A DNA stretch of 10,008 nucleotides, taken from contig CBDUUP010000146.1 of assembly GCA_965370435.1 (NCBI GenBank), forward strand, positions 1 through 10,008, in the 5' to 3' direction. Below, one piece after another: positions 1-6,144 of this stretch. Made by a program: the position numbers and the translations under genes. Origin of the DNA: CBDUUP01 sp965370435 (GTDB lineage Bacteria > Chloroflexota > Anaerolineae > Anaerolineales > UBA11579). Position 1 is the first letter of the stretch. Each line of letters starts with the position of its first letter. A model generated the notes under the pieces. That model was given only the letters and a program-made list of their open reading frames with translations, ran no database searches and was not told where the DNA came from.

Positions 1-162
1 CCCCCCCCCAAACCCCCTCGACTCCTAAAAACGCCACTTTCTAGTTCAAGTGTAAGACAAATCGGATTATTTGCGCTTGTTCTAGACATGAGCCAAAAAC
101 TTTTCCGTTGAAATACTTATGTGCAATGTTAAGCTAAATGCTGAACGCATGCCAACCTGGGG

Positions 163-168
163 TATACT
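163..168 (+). promoter_or_regulatory. Candidate -10 box for the mutase gene
   Basis: A TATACT hexamer (5/6 to the sigma-70 -10 consensus) lies 29 bases before the ATG at 197, so transcription would start near 175 with a leader of about 22 nt. A matching -35 is not convincing: the bases 17 upstream (140-145) read GCTGAA. The remaining bases of 1-196 hold a C-rich start (nine Cs at 1-9), AT-rich DNA and nothing else I can identify. Confidence 0.35.
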
Positions 169-196
169 GTAGAAAATCATCCCGTAGAGAGTGTAA

Positions 197-1846
197 ATGA
201 GCAAATCAACCGAACAAGAACGCTGGGAAGCGGAAACCGTGGAACCAACCCTAAAACGCTTCCCGGAGCGCAAGGCCGAATTCGAAACCTCCTCTGAGAT
301 TTCCATCCCCCGCCTGCTGACCCCCGAAGGAGAAGACAGCTACGCCGATAAACTTGGTTTCCCCGGCGAGTATCCCTTCACCCGGGGGGTGCAGCCCACC
401 ATGTACCGGGGCAAACTGTGGACCATGCGCCAGTACGCCGGGTATGCCAGCGCGGAGGAGTCCAACCAACGCTACCGCTACCTGCTGGCCCAGGGGCAGA
501 CCGGGCTATCGGTGGCATTCGACCTGCCCACCCAGATCGGCTATGACGCCGACCATCCGTTGGCGGAAGGCGAGGTGGGCAAAGTGGGGGTGGCTATCTC
601 TTCGGTGGAGGATATGGCCGCCCTCTTCCAAGAGATCCCCCTCGACCAGGTCTCCACCAGCATGACCATCAACGCTCCTGCCGCCATCCTTTTGGCGATG
701 TACATCGCAGTGGGGAAACGTCAGGGCGCAGAGCCGGACAAGCTGCGCGGCACGGTGCAGAACGACATCCTGAAAGAATACGTGGCCCGGGGGACCTACA
801 TCTTCCCGCCGGAACCTTCCATGCGTTTGATCACCGACCTGTTCAAATACTGCCAGAAGGAAACCCCGCGTTTCAACACCATCAGCATCTCCGGCTACCA
901 CATCCGGGAGGCGGGGTCCACTGCTGTGCAGGAGATGGCCTTCACCCTGGCCAACGGCATCGCCTACGTGCAGGCCGCTATCGAAGCCGGTTTGGACGTG
1001 GACGATTTCGCCGCCCAGCTATCCTTTTTCTTCAACGCCCACAATGACTTCCTGGAGGAGGTGGCGAAATTCCGGGCCGCTCGCCGCCTGTGGGCCAAGA
1101 TCATGCGCGGCCGCTTCAAGGCTCAGAACCCCAAGGCCTGGAAAATGCGCTTCCACACCCAGACCGCCGGCTCCACCCTCACCGCCCAACAGCCGGAGAA
1201 CAACGTGGTGCGGGTGGCGCTCCAGGCGTTGTCGGCAGTGATGGGCGGAACCCAATCCCTGCACACCAACAGCATGGACGAAGCCCTCTGGCTGCCCACC
1301 GAGAAGGCGGTGCGGGTGGCCCTGCGCTCCCAGCAGATCATCGCCCACGAATCCGGGGTGGCCGACACCATAGACCCTCTGGCCGGTTCCTACCTGATCG
1401 AACACCTGACCGACGAGATAGAACAGCGGGCCGAGGCCTACATCCAGAAGATCGACGACCTGGGCGGCGCGCTGGCCGCCATCCAGAGCGGCTATATGCA
1501 AAGCGAGATCCAGGAGGCCGCTTACCAATTCCAAAGAGCGGTGGAAACCGGGGAGCAAACCGTGGTGGGAGTGAACGCGTTCGAGGTAGAAGAAGAGATC
1601 GAGCTAGATCGCTTGAAAGTCAATCCCGCGCTGGAACAATCCCAGCACGCCAGCCTGAAAGCGCTCCGCCAAAACCGCGACGCCGCGCGAGTGAGCGAAC
1701 TGCTCACCCACCTGGAGGCCGCCGCCCGCGGAGATGAGAATCTCATGCCGCTATTCATCACCTGCGTGGAGACTCACATCACTCTGGGCGAAATATGCGG
1801 CTTGCTGCGGGAGATCTGGGGCGAGTACGTGCCGCCAAGTTGGTGA
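197..1846 (+). CDS. mcmA1: Methylmalonyl-CoA mutase, catalytic (large) subunit, split type
   Basis: Catalyses the adenosylcobalamin-dependent rearrangement of (R)-methylmalonyl-CoA to succinyl-CoA in the cytoplasm, in propionyl-CoA metabolism. The 549 residues cover only the acyl-CoA-binding TIM-barrel part; full-length enzymes (about 700 residues) also carry a C-terminal cobalamin-binding domain, which here must be a separate protein. Family motifs are plain: LWTMRQYAG (74-82), GLSVAFDLPTQIGYD (103-117), VQNDILKEYVARGTYI (187-202) and ISGYHIREAG (231-240). From memory of the family, Tyr80, Arg198 and His235 match Tyr89, Arg207 and His244 of the Propionibacterium enzyme. Isobutyryl-CoA mutase has Phe and Gln at the first two sites and 2-hydroxyisobutyryl-CoA mutase has Ile at the first, so methylmalonyl-CoA is the preferred substrate call. 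The Shine-Dalgarno is weak (GAGAG near 187-191). The epimerase gene follows 97 bp downstream, as expected for the pathway. Confidence 0.95.
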   Translation: MSKSTEQERWEAETVEPTLKRFPERKAEFETSSEISIPRLLTPEGEDSYADKLGFPGEYPFTRGVQPTMYRGKLWTMRQYAGYASAEESNQRYRYLLAQGQTGLSVAFDLPTQIGYDADHPLAEGEVGKVGVAISSVEDMAALFQEIPLDQVSTSMTINAPAAILLAMYIAVGKRQGAEPDKLRGTVQNDILKEYVARGTYIFPPEPSMRLITDLFKYCQKETPRFNTISISGYHIREAGSTAVQEMAFTLANGIAYVQAAIEAGLDVDDFAAQLSFFFNAHNDFLEEVAKFRAARRLWAKIMRGRFKAQNPKAWKMRFHTQTAGSTLTAQQPENNVVRVALQALSAVMGGTQSLHTNSMDEALWLPTEKAVRVALRSQQIIAHESGVADTIDPLAGSYLIEHLTDEIEQRAEAYIQKIDDLGGALAAIQSGYMQSEIQEAAYQFQRAVETGEQTVVGVNAFEVEEEIELDRLKVNPALEQSQHASLKALRQNRDAARVSELLTHLEAAARGDENLMPLFITCVETHITLGEICGLLREIWGEYVPPSW

Positions 1847-1888
1847 ACGAATACCTTGCGAAGGTTGATAATTCAAAGTAATATATAT

Positions 1889-1902
1889 TGAGATATATCT
1901 CA
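1889..1902. promoter_or_regulatory. 14-bp perfect palindrome between mutase and epimerase genes, possible operator
   Basis: TGAGATATATCTCA is a perfect inverted repeat with no spacer, in AT-rich DNA 42 bases before the epimerase ATG. Its size and symmetry suit a dimeric repressor site, and TATATT-like -10 hexamers lie just upstream (1881-1888). The operator role is inference; the AT-rich context makes chance palindromes more likely than elsewhere in this window. Confidence 0.3.
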
Positions 1903-1943
1903 CAATCAACCTATTCTCGTTAGACATACGTCGAGGGAGACGA

Positions 1944-2516
1944 ATGCCCAAAATAAAACGCATTGACCACATCGCCATTGTGGTGGAAGATATTGATAAG
2001 GCCCTGGATTTCTGGCGGGATGCCCTGGGGTTGGACCTCTCTCACGTGGAAGAGGTCCTCGAACAGGAGTCGATGGTGGCGTTCCTTCCGGCCAGCGAGA
2101 GCGAGGTGGAGTTGGTCGAGCCGACCACGGATACCTCCGGGGTCTACCGCTATATGCAAAAACGCGGCCCCGGCATGCACCACATTTGCTTCGAGGTGGA
2201 CGATATCCACACCATGCTGGAGCAGCTCAAGGAGAAGGGCGTGAAGCTCATTGACCAAGAGCCGATCATCGGCACGGGCGGCAAGAAAATCGCCTTCATC
2301 CACCCGGAAAGCGCCCACGGTGTGCTGATAGAACTCTATGAGCTGACCGGTGAGGAGAAGAAGATCCGCTTGCGGCGTGCCAGGGAACTGGCCGGGCGGG
2401 TGCGCGTGAGGGGACAGGTGGCCGCGGCGGGGGTGATGGGCTTCCTGCGCGGCCTGCGGGATGGGAATGGGGATAAAGAGGAGGCGGAAGAGGCGGAGGT
2501 TGAGGGGGATGTGTAG
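1944..2516 (+). CDS. mce: Methylmalonyl-CoA epimerase with a C-terminal extension
   Basis: Interconverts (S)- and (R)-methylmalonyl-CoA, supplying the epimer used by the mutase encoded upstream. It is a vicinal-oxygen-chelate (glyoxalase-fold) metalloenzyme with two beta-alpha-beta-beta-beta modules: IDHIAIVVEDIDKALDFW (7-24) opens the first, and GPGMHHICFEVDDI (75-88) opens the second. By pattern, the metal ligands are His9, Glu56 (in VELVEP), His80 and Glu130 (in GVLIELYE); Glu40 sits where the family has its catalytic glutamate. The enzyme core ends near residue 135, the usual full length. The last 55 residues are extra: a basic stretch (139-157, many Arg) and an acidic tail (EEAEEAEVEGD). 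A strong Shine-Dalgarno, GAGGGAGA at 1933-1940, fixes the ATG. Spacing and shared pathway suggest co-transcription with the mutase, although the palindrome at 1889-1902 could give separate control. Confidence 0.93.
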   Translation: MPKIKRIDHIAIVVEDIDKALDFWRDALGLDLSHVEEVLEQESMVAFLPASESEVELVEPTTDTSGVYRYMQKRGPGMHHICFEVDDIHTMLEQLKEKGVKLIDQEPIIGTGGKKIAFIHPESAHGVLIELYELTGEEKKIRLRRARELAGRVRVRGQVAAAGVMGFLRGLRDGNGDKEEAEEAEVEGDV

Positions 2517-2527
2517 GTAATTAATTT

Positions 2528-2605
2528 TTCACCACAAAGACTCGAAGACACAAAGATAAGCTAAAAACTTTGTGGCTTTGTGCCTTCGTGGTGAATATGT
2601 TTTTT
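2528..2605 (+). terminator. Imperfect 28-bp inverted repeat with T-run; dispersed repeat acting as a terminator
   Basis: The arms 2528-2555 and 2568-2595 pair at 23 of 28 positions around a 12-base loop, and six Ts follow at 2600-2605. This would make a rho-independent terminator for the mutase-epimerase transcript, starting 11 bases after the epimerase stop. The left arm is built on a roughly 10-base period (ACCACAAAG, ACTCGAAG, ACACAAAG). A related 28-base sequence occurs at 9846-9873 with 22 of 28 matches, so this is also a member of a dispersed repeat family. Confidence 0.6.
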
Positions 2606-2619
2606 AATGGGGAAGATTT

Positions 2620-2763
2620 TTACCCCGTTGGAACGAAGTCGTATTCCCCCACCCCTTGAACCAGCAAGTAGCGGGACACTGATTCGCTCATATTGAACAC
2701 CGTATGCTTGCGAGGGGGCTTCACTTCACAGCGGTTTCCGGGGGAAAGGGTATGGGGCTCCTC
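2620..2763 (-). pseudogene. 3' remnant of a second cupin gene
   Basis: Read on the minus strand from 2763, this gives 47 codons and a TAA stop. It matches the C-terminal half of the intact cupin at 5839-6144, including motif 2 with its histidine (RCEVKPPRKHTVFN) and the end GEYDFV. It has no start codon or Shine-Dalgarno and lacks cupin motif 1, so it is a truncated copy. It begins at the base after the TAG stop of the surface-protein gene and is in that gene's reading frame. From RCEV through DFV the three nucleotide differences from the intact copy are all synonymous; before RCEV five residues differ (for example LSPGN versus LSCGD). That pattern suggests a diverged functional paralogue truncated recently rather than long-term decay. 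An alternative is that it serves as a read-through extension of the upstream gene, for which there is no evidence. Confidence 0.75.
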
Positions 2764-2764
2764 C
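2633..2764 (-). repeat. 132-bp direct repeat, copy 1 (partner 5849-5980)
   Basis: Aligns without gaps to 5849-5980 at a constant offset of 3216 bases, with 11 differences. The two copies have the same orientation and lie on either side of the surface-protein gene. Eight of the 11 differences fall in the last 30 bases (2731-2764), so the first 97 bases differ at only two positions. Confidence 0.9.
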
Positions 2765-5487
2765 TAACCAATCCCAAAAAGCCAGTTCCACAGCGCAGCC
2801 AGCCACGCCCAGAAGGTGGACGGTTGGGCGTCAGGCGGGGTCGCCAGATGAATATCGGAATCGTTGGAACTAGCTCCCGTGTTGAACACCGGGCATGTGA
2901 TCGCGTCGTAGTCGCCGCCGTTATCCAGCGTGCGGGGGTTGCTGGCGGCTCCGGTGTTGGTATCAATGTTGAAGAGCTTGTTGCTGTCGGTCCCGGAATC
3001 CTGTCCGGTTGTGCCCAAGAGATAGCCATTCTGGTGAAAGGTCAGCCCCTCCATGCCATCCACATCCAAGGGACCCACACTGGTGACCTCGCCGGTCTCC
3101 TTGTCAATCCGCGCCAGCATATCCCCCGATCCGTCATTGGTAATAATGCCATACAGTTGTCCAGAATTATCGAAGGCAATATCGCTGACATCCTTACGGT
3201 TTCCGATCTTTCCAATGGGCACGTAATCATTCCCCTCAAATGCGCTTGTGACTATGCGGCCGTTGAAAGAATAGATCTGGAAAAGGAGGTCCTGGTCTGC
3301 CTTTTCGGTCCTACGGTTGACGCCATAGAGAATTCCGTTCGTTGGGTCGAAGGCGAGTCCCACAACATAGGTCATATTCTGAATGCCTAATACGCCATCG
3401 CCGCTGCCGATTGGATCCCGTTCGGCGATGAACACACCCGTAACGAGATCGTATCTCCCCAGGTAGCCATTATCCACCCCCCAGATATATCTCGTGGAGT
3501 GGTTATAGGCAATGGCCTCAACCCCGGTAGTGCCCGTCCCCGTACCGATATTGGTCTCGTTGGTGACAGAGTTAAAATCAGTTATATCCACTACCGTGAG
3601 CAGGTCGCTGCCGCCCGCGCCCCCAGTATTAGCGACCAGGTAGCACATATCCAACTCCGGGGTAGAAGAAGGCGAGACCGAAGGGCTGCCGATGCCGGTG
3701 GCGTACGCGGTGTTGGTCAAGGTGCTAGTGTAGGTTGGGGTGGGCGTGCTGGTGGCGGTGGCGGTCGGCGTTGGGGTGCCGGTGTCGGTTGGAGTGCCGG
3801 TATTGGTTGGGGTGGGCGTCTGTGTGGGAGTGGCGGTCGGCGTTGGGGTGCTGGTGTGGGTTGGAGAGGGCGTGATGGTGGCGGTGGCGGTCGGCGTTGG
3901 GGTGGGGCCTATGGAGGACCCAATGTAGCTCTGCCGCCGGGATTCGAAATCATCAAAGTAGATAGAGCCGATCATGATGGGGTCAACTAGGTCTAGAAGG
4001 CCCACTCCCAGGCGGGCATAATCAATCTCGTGTTGGTCGTTGTCTACGTTGGAGGCCCGCCCGGCCTGCTGGCTGTCGATCCACAGGGTCAGGCTGCCAT
4101 CGTCGGCGCCGGGCGCGGAAGATGCCTGCCAGTCTATCTCCACAGAGTGCCAAGCGTCGCTGATGGGGACATAGCCTCCGGCGCTGGCATAGCTTCCATT
4201 GTCCCTGCGCACCCAGGCGACGATATCATACCCGCCCTGAGAGCGGCGTATCTCGACCCGCACCATGGCTCCATTGGCGATGGAATAACCCACGAAAATG
4301 CCAACCTTATTGTACTCCGCCATGGGGATGGAATTGAGGTCCAGGTAGAAACGCGCCCGGTAGCGGACTTCGTTCTGCAGCGACCTATCTTCCAGATAGA
4401 GGGTGGTGGTGTCATTCAGCGCTGCCTCCAATCCATTGGATCCGTTAAAAGCCGCCGTTCCGCTCACCTGCAAATCCCCGCCGTCGGTGACCGTCTCCGG
4501 CCATGCCGAAAGGCCTCCGCTCTCGAAATCATCGCTGAAGATCGCGTCTCCCGATGGGGGAGGTCCCAGGGTGATACCAGGGTCCAGGCCGATGTAGGTA
4601 ACTTGATTGGAATAGAAGGCGTCAAGATAGATGGATCCGGTGGTTGCGGGGTCAACGTTGAAAGCCAGACCCGCGCCAAGGTGGACTCCGTCCAGTTTGT
4701 GAGTGTCATTATCCAGTCCGGTCAATTGCCCCTCTTGCTGCCCATTGACCCAGAAAGTGAATTGCCCATCATTGGCGCCAGGCGCGGTCGCCCCCTGCCA
4801 GTCGAATTCGATGGCAGTGATGCCATCAACAATAGTGACCCAAGGGGTGTGGCTCAAGGATAAGTCATCGCTCCACACGGTGCCTTGAATCTGGTAGTTG
4901 CCCTGATACTGCCGGAAGGAGATGTGCAGCAAAAATCCTTCCGTAAAGGAAAAGCCGTCAAACAGTCCAAAGACATCGTTTCCCAGCAACGCCCCGTTGG
5001 GGTCGAAGTAGAAGCGGGCTCGGTAGCGCGGCTCCGCCTGAGGAGAATTGTCCTGAACGTACACGGTGATGTCGTCAACCAGGTCAACCTGCAGGCCATA
5101 AACGCCTTCCATGGCCGCTGCTGCGGAAACATGCAGGTCCCCTCCGCCAGTGCCTTTCAGAGGCCATGCTGATAGATCACCGCTTTCAAAGCCATCCTCG
5201 AAGATCTCAGCAGGCCCCAGGAAGTTAACGATGGAGTTGGCGCGGTTTCCCATGCCGAAGTAGTCAAGGGTAGAACTGACTCCCATGGGGAAGGGTACGG
5301 CATAAAGTTCGGGCCAATTGGCGACAGCCGAAATCGCAACATTGGTACTGGTTAGCAAAAGAACCAGGATGATGGCAGCGAAAATCAGCTTATTGTAAAT
5401 TACACGCCGGATGACCGAGGGGACATTTAGGATTTTTCCGGAATGGTCTATTAGGTTCGATAGAGATTTAGTGATCGACCTAAACAT
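2764..5487 (-). CDS. Large surface/secreted protein: two LamG-like domains, TPT linker, beta-propeller-like domain
   Basis: Function unknown; the architecture suggests a cell-surface binding protein. I start it at the ATG at 5487 (907 residues), which has a perfect Shine-Dalgarno (GGAGG at 5493-5497, five bases away). An in-frame GTG 12 bases upstream overlaps that site and is unlikely. In order: a basic N-terminus with one hydrophobic segment at about 33-56, a signal peptide or anchor ending AISAVA; two concanavalin/LamG-like domains, about 95-299 and 315-522, which are internal duplicates (41 of 70 identical over their first parts, sharing FESG-LSAWP and RYRARFY); a Thr/Pro linker, about 528-596; then about 613-869 with four visible propeller-like repeats of the type (G)LAFDPTNGILYGV. 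The last 17 residues are Trp-rich and hydrophobic (WAWLAALWNWLFGIG) and could contact the membrane. It has its own upstream promoter candidate and a structured leader. A 132-bp direct repeat flanks the gene. Confidence 0.85.
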   Translation of the reverse strand: MFRSITKSLSNLIDHSGKILNVPSVIRRVIYNKLIFAAIILVLLLTSTNVAISAVANWPELYAVPFPMGVSSTLDYFGMGNRANSIVNFLGPAEIFEDGFESGDLSAWPLKGTGGGDLHVSAAAAMEGVYGLQVDLVDDITVYVQDNSPQAEPRYRARFYFDPNGALLGNDVFGLFDGFSFTEGFLLHISFRQYQGNYQIQGTVWSDDLSLSHTPWVTIVDGITAIEFDWQGATAPGANDGQFTFWVNGQQEGQLTGLDNDTHKLDGVHLGAGLAFNVDPATTGSIYLDAFYSNQVTYIGLDPGITLGPPPSGDAIFSDDFESGGLSAWPETVTDGGDLQVSGTAAFNGSNGLEAALNDTTTLYLEDRSLQNEVRYRARFYLDLNSIPMAEYNKVGIFVGYSIANGAMVRVEIRRSQGGYDIVAWVRRDNGSYASAGGYVPISDAWHSVEIDWQASSAPGADDGSLTLWIDSQQAGRASNVDNDQHEIDYARLGVGLLDLVDPIMIGSIYFDDFESRRQSYIGSSIGPTPTPTATATITPSPTHTSTPTPTATPTQTPTPTNTGTPTDTGTPTPTATATSTPTPTYTSTLTNTAYATGIGSPSVSPSSTPELDMCYLVANTGGAGGSDLLTVVDITDFNSVTNETNIGTGTGTTGVEAIAYNHSTRYIWGVDNGYLGRYDLVTGVFIAERDPIGSGDGVLGIQNMTYVVGLAFDPTNGILYGVNRRTEKADQDLLFQIYSFNGRIVTSAFEGNDYVPIGKIGNRKDVSDIAFDNSGQLYGIITNDGSGDMLARIDKETGEVTSVGPLDVDGMEGLTFHQNGYLLGTTGQDSGTDSNKLFNIDTNTGAASNPRTLDNGGDYDAITCPVFNTGASSNDSDIHLATPPDAQPSTFWAWLAALWNWLFGIG
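3735..3910 (-). repeat. Tandem-repeat DNA coding for the TPT linker of the surface protein
   Basis: Degenerate units of 6 and 18 bases encode (Thr-Pro)n with Ala, Asn, Gly and Gln substitutions. A 28-base block at 3751-3778 recurs exactly at 3877-3904. Its 21-base 3' part also occurs at 3830-3850. The offsets of the shared part, 72 and 54 bases, are multiples of 18, as expected from slippage that keeps the frame. Linker length probably varies between strains. Confidence 0.8.
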
Positions 5488-5536
5488 GTTCGCCTCCACG
5501 GCTGAGAGCTTGAGGGTTGGGATAGATATGCTTTCA

Positions 5537-5612
5537 CTATTAGGCTGTCTTCGGCAATCTAATAGTTTATGTTCGCGGCCAAGTTTTCGTCCGCGCTAAA
5601 CAACCGTAAACT
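5537..5612 (-). promoter_or_regulatory. Structured 5' leader of the surface-protein gene, class not recognised
   Basis: On the minus strand two adjacent stem-loops can form about 50 bases before the ATG. The first has an outer stem AGTTTA (5607-5612) with TAAACT (5564-5569) and a perfect inner stem CGCGG (5591-5595) with CCGCG (5574-5578). The second pairs CTATTAG (5559-5565) with CTAATAG (5537-5543) around a 15-base loop containing GCCGAAGAC. The two outer stems overlap by two bases (5564-5565), so they are abutting or mutually exclusive. I could not match it to cobalamin, TPP, c-di-GMP-I or other riboswitch signatures that I know. It may be only a stabilising or translation-control structure. 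Confidence 0.35.
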
Positions 5613-5751
5613 TACTTAACATACGTAAAAAGCTTGAAAAAAGTTCCCCCCTAATTGACGATAAATTTGTTTGCTCTTTTCCATTGACCAGGATCATGGT
5701 TGAGTGAAATGTAATCTCTTGCCGAGTGGTATTGGACTATGTGTATACAAA

Positions 5752-5784
5752 ATTATAACATATCGCAACCGCAATTAATGTCAA
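5752..5784 (-). promoter_or_regulatory. Candidate promoter for the surface-protein gene
   Basis: On the minus strand TGTTATAAT (5752-5760) is a perfect extended -10 (TG, one base, TATAAT), and TTGACA lies at 5779-5784. The spacer is 21 bases, longer than the ideal 17, but an extended -10 depends less on the -35. Transcription would begin near 5745, giving a leader of about 260 nt that includes the stem-loops at 5537-5612. Confidence 0.5.
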
Positions 5785-5812
5785 AGGCCATTTGAACCCC
5801 CAATATCGCCAT

Positions 5813-5841
5813 TGAGGTCTTTTTGAGTGATTGCGACCTCA
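5813..5841 (-). terminator. Hairpin overlapping the cupin stop codon, weak terminator candidate
   Basis: TGAGGTC and GACCTCA form a perfect 7-bp stem around a 15-base loop, beginning at the TGA stop of the cupin. No T-run follows on the minus strand, so it may only protect the 3' end of the transporter-cupin message. Confidence 0.3.
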
Positions 5842-6144
5842 TACTGCCACGAAGTCGTATTCCCCCACCCCTTGAACCAGCAAGTAGCGGGACACTGATT
5901 CACTCATATTGAACACCGTATGCTTTCGAGGGGGCTTCACTTCACAACGGTCTCCGCAGGAAAGATAATAGGTCTCCTCCGGGTCTTGCAGGCTGACCTC
6001 GATCCTCCCTTCCAAGCAGAACATCGTGTCGGTGACCTGGGTGTGATGATGCCAGGGGGTGGATTCGCCTTTTTCCAGGGTGAGGATGCGGACTCGAACC
6101 TCCGGGGTTTGGAGGATGGTTTCTGTATTAGGGTTATCGGACAT
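5839..6144 (-). CDS. Small single-domain cupin protein
   Basis: A 101-residue protein with one conserved beta-barrel. Motif 1 is seen as PWHHHTQVTDTMFCLEG (30-46) with His32-34 as likely metal ligands; motif 2 is GDRCEVKPPRKHTVFN (64-79) with His75 and the conserved Asn79. Single-domain cupins of this size bind a metal and act as dioxygenases, isomerases, sugar-binding or regulatory proteins; the sequence does not show which. The preceding transporter stop and this start are adjacent (TAGATG). A GAGG motif inside the transporter gene, about eight bases upstream, can serve as ribosome site, so translation is probably coupled. Its last 44 codons (5849-5980) are duplicated at 2633-2764. Confidence 0.88.
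   Translation of the reverse strand: MSDNPNTETILQTPEVRVRILTLEKGESTPWHHHTQVTDTMFCLEGRIEVSLQDPEETYYLSCGDRCEVKPPRKHTVFNMSESVSRYLLVQGVGEYDFVAV
5849..5980 (-). repeat. 132-bp direct repeat, copy 2 (partner 2633-2764)
   Basis: This is the 3' part of the intact cupin gene. Together with copy 1 it brackets 3084 bp (2765-5848) that contain only the surface-protein gene, its leader and its promoter. Similarity stops a few bases after the coding region on one side and at the surface gene's stop codon on the other. Confidence 0.9.

Larger units (their letters stand above)
5488..5838. other. 351-bp intergenic region upstream of the surface-protein gene
   Basis: No credible coding region. It is AT-rich compared with its neighbours and holds, in order of minus-strand reading, a hairpin at the cupin stop (5813-5841), a promoter candidate (5752-5784) and a structured leader (5537-5612) just before the Shine-Dalgarno of the surface-protein gene. 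Confidence 0.7.

Noticed and set aside
1019..1558. A 179-codon minus-strand open frame inside the mutase gene
   Set aside because: It is a high-GC shadow of a strongly conserved enzyme gene, with no ribosome site or recognisable motif.
2704..4863. Several plus-strand open frames of 160-280 codons opposite the surface-protein gene
   Set aside because: They lie antisense to a gene with clear domains, signal segment and ribosome site, and their translations have no recognisable domains; one is only the Gly/Val-rich shadow of TPT codons.
5537..5612. Possible c-di-GMP-I (GEMM) or cobalamin riboswitch
   Set aside because: The conserved cores (GACGCAAAGCC-type for GEMM, GCCACTG-type B12 box) are absent; only generic stem-loops are seen.
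2633..5980. Insertion sequence or integrative element carrying the surface-protein gene
   Set aside because: No transposase or integrase, terminal inverted repeats or tRNA site is visible; the flanking repeats are explained by cupin gene copies.
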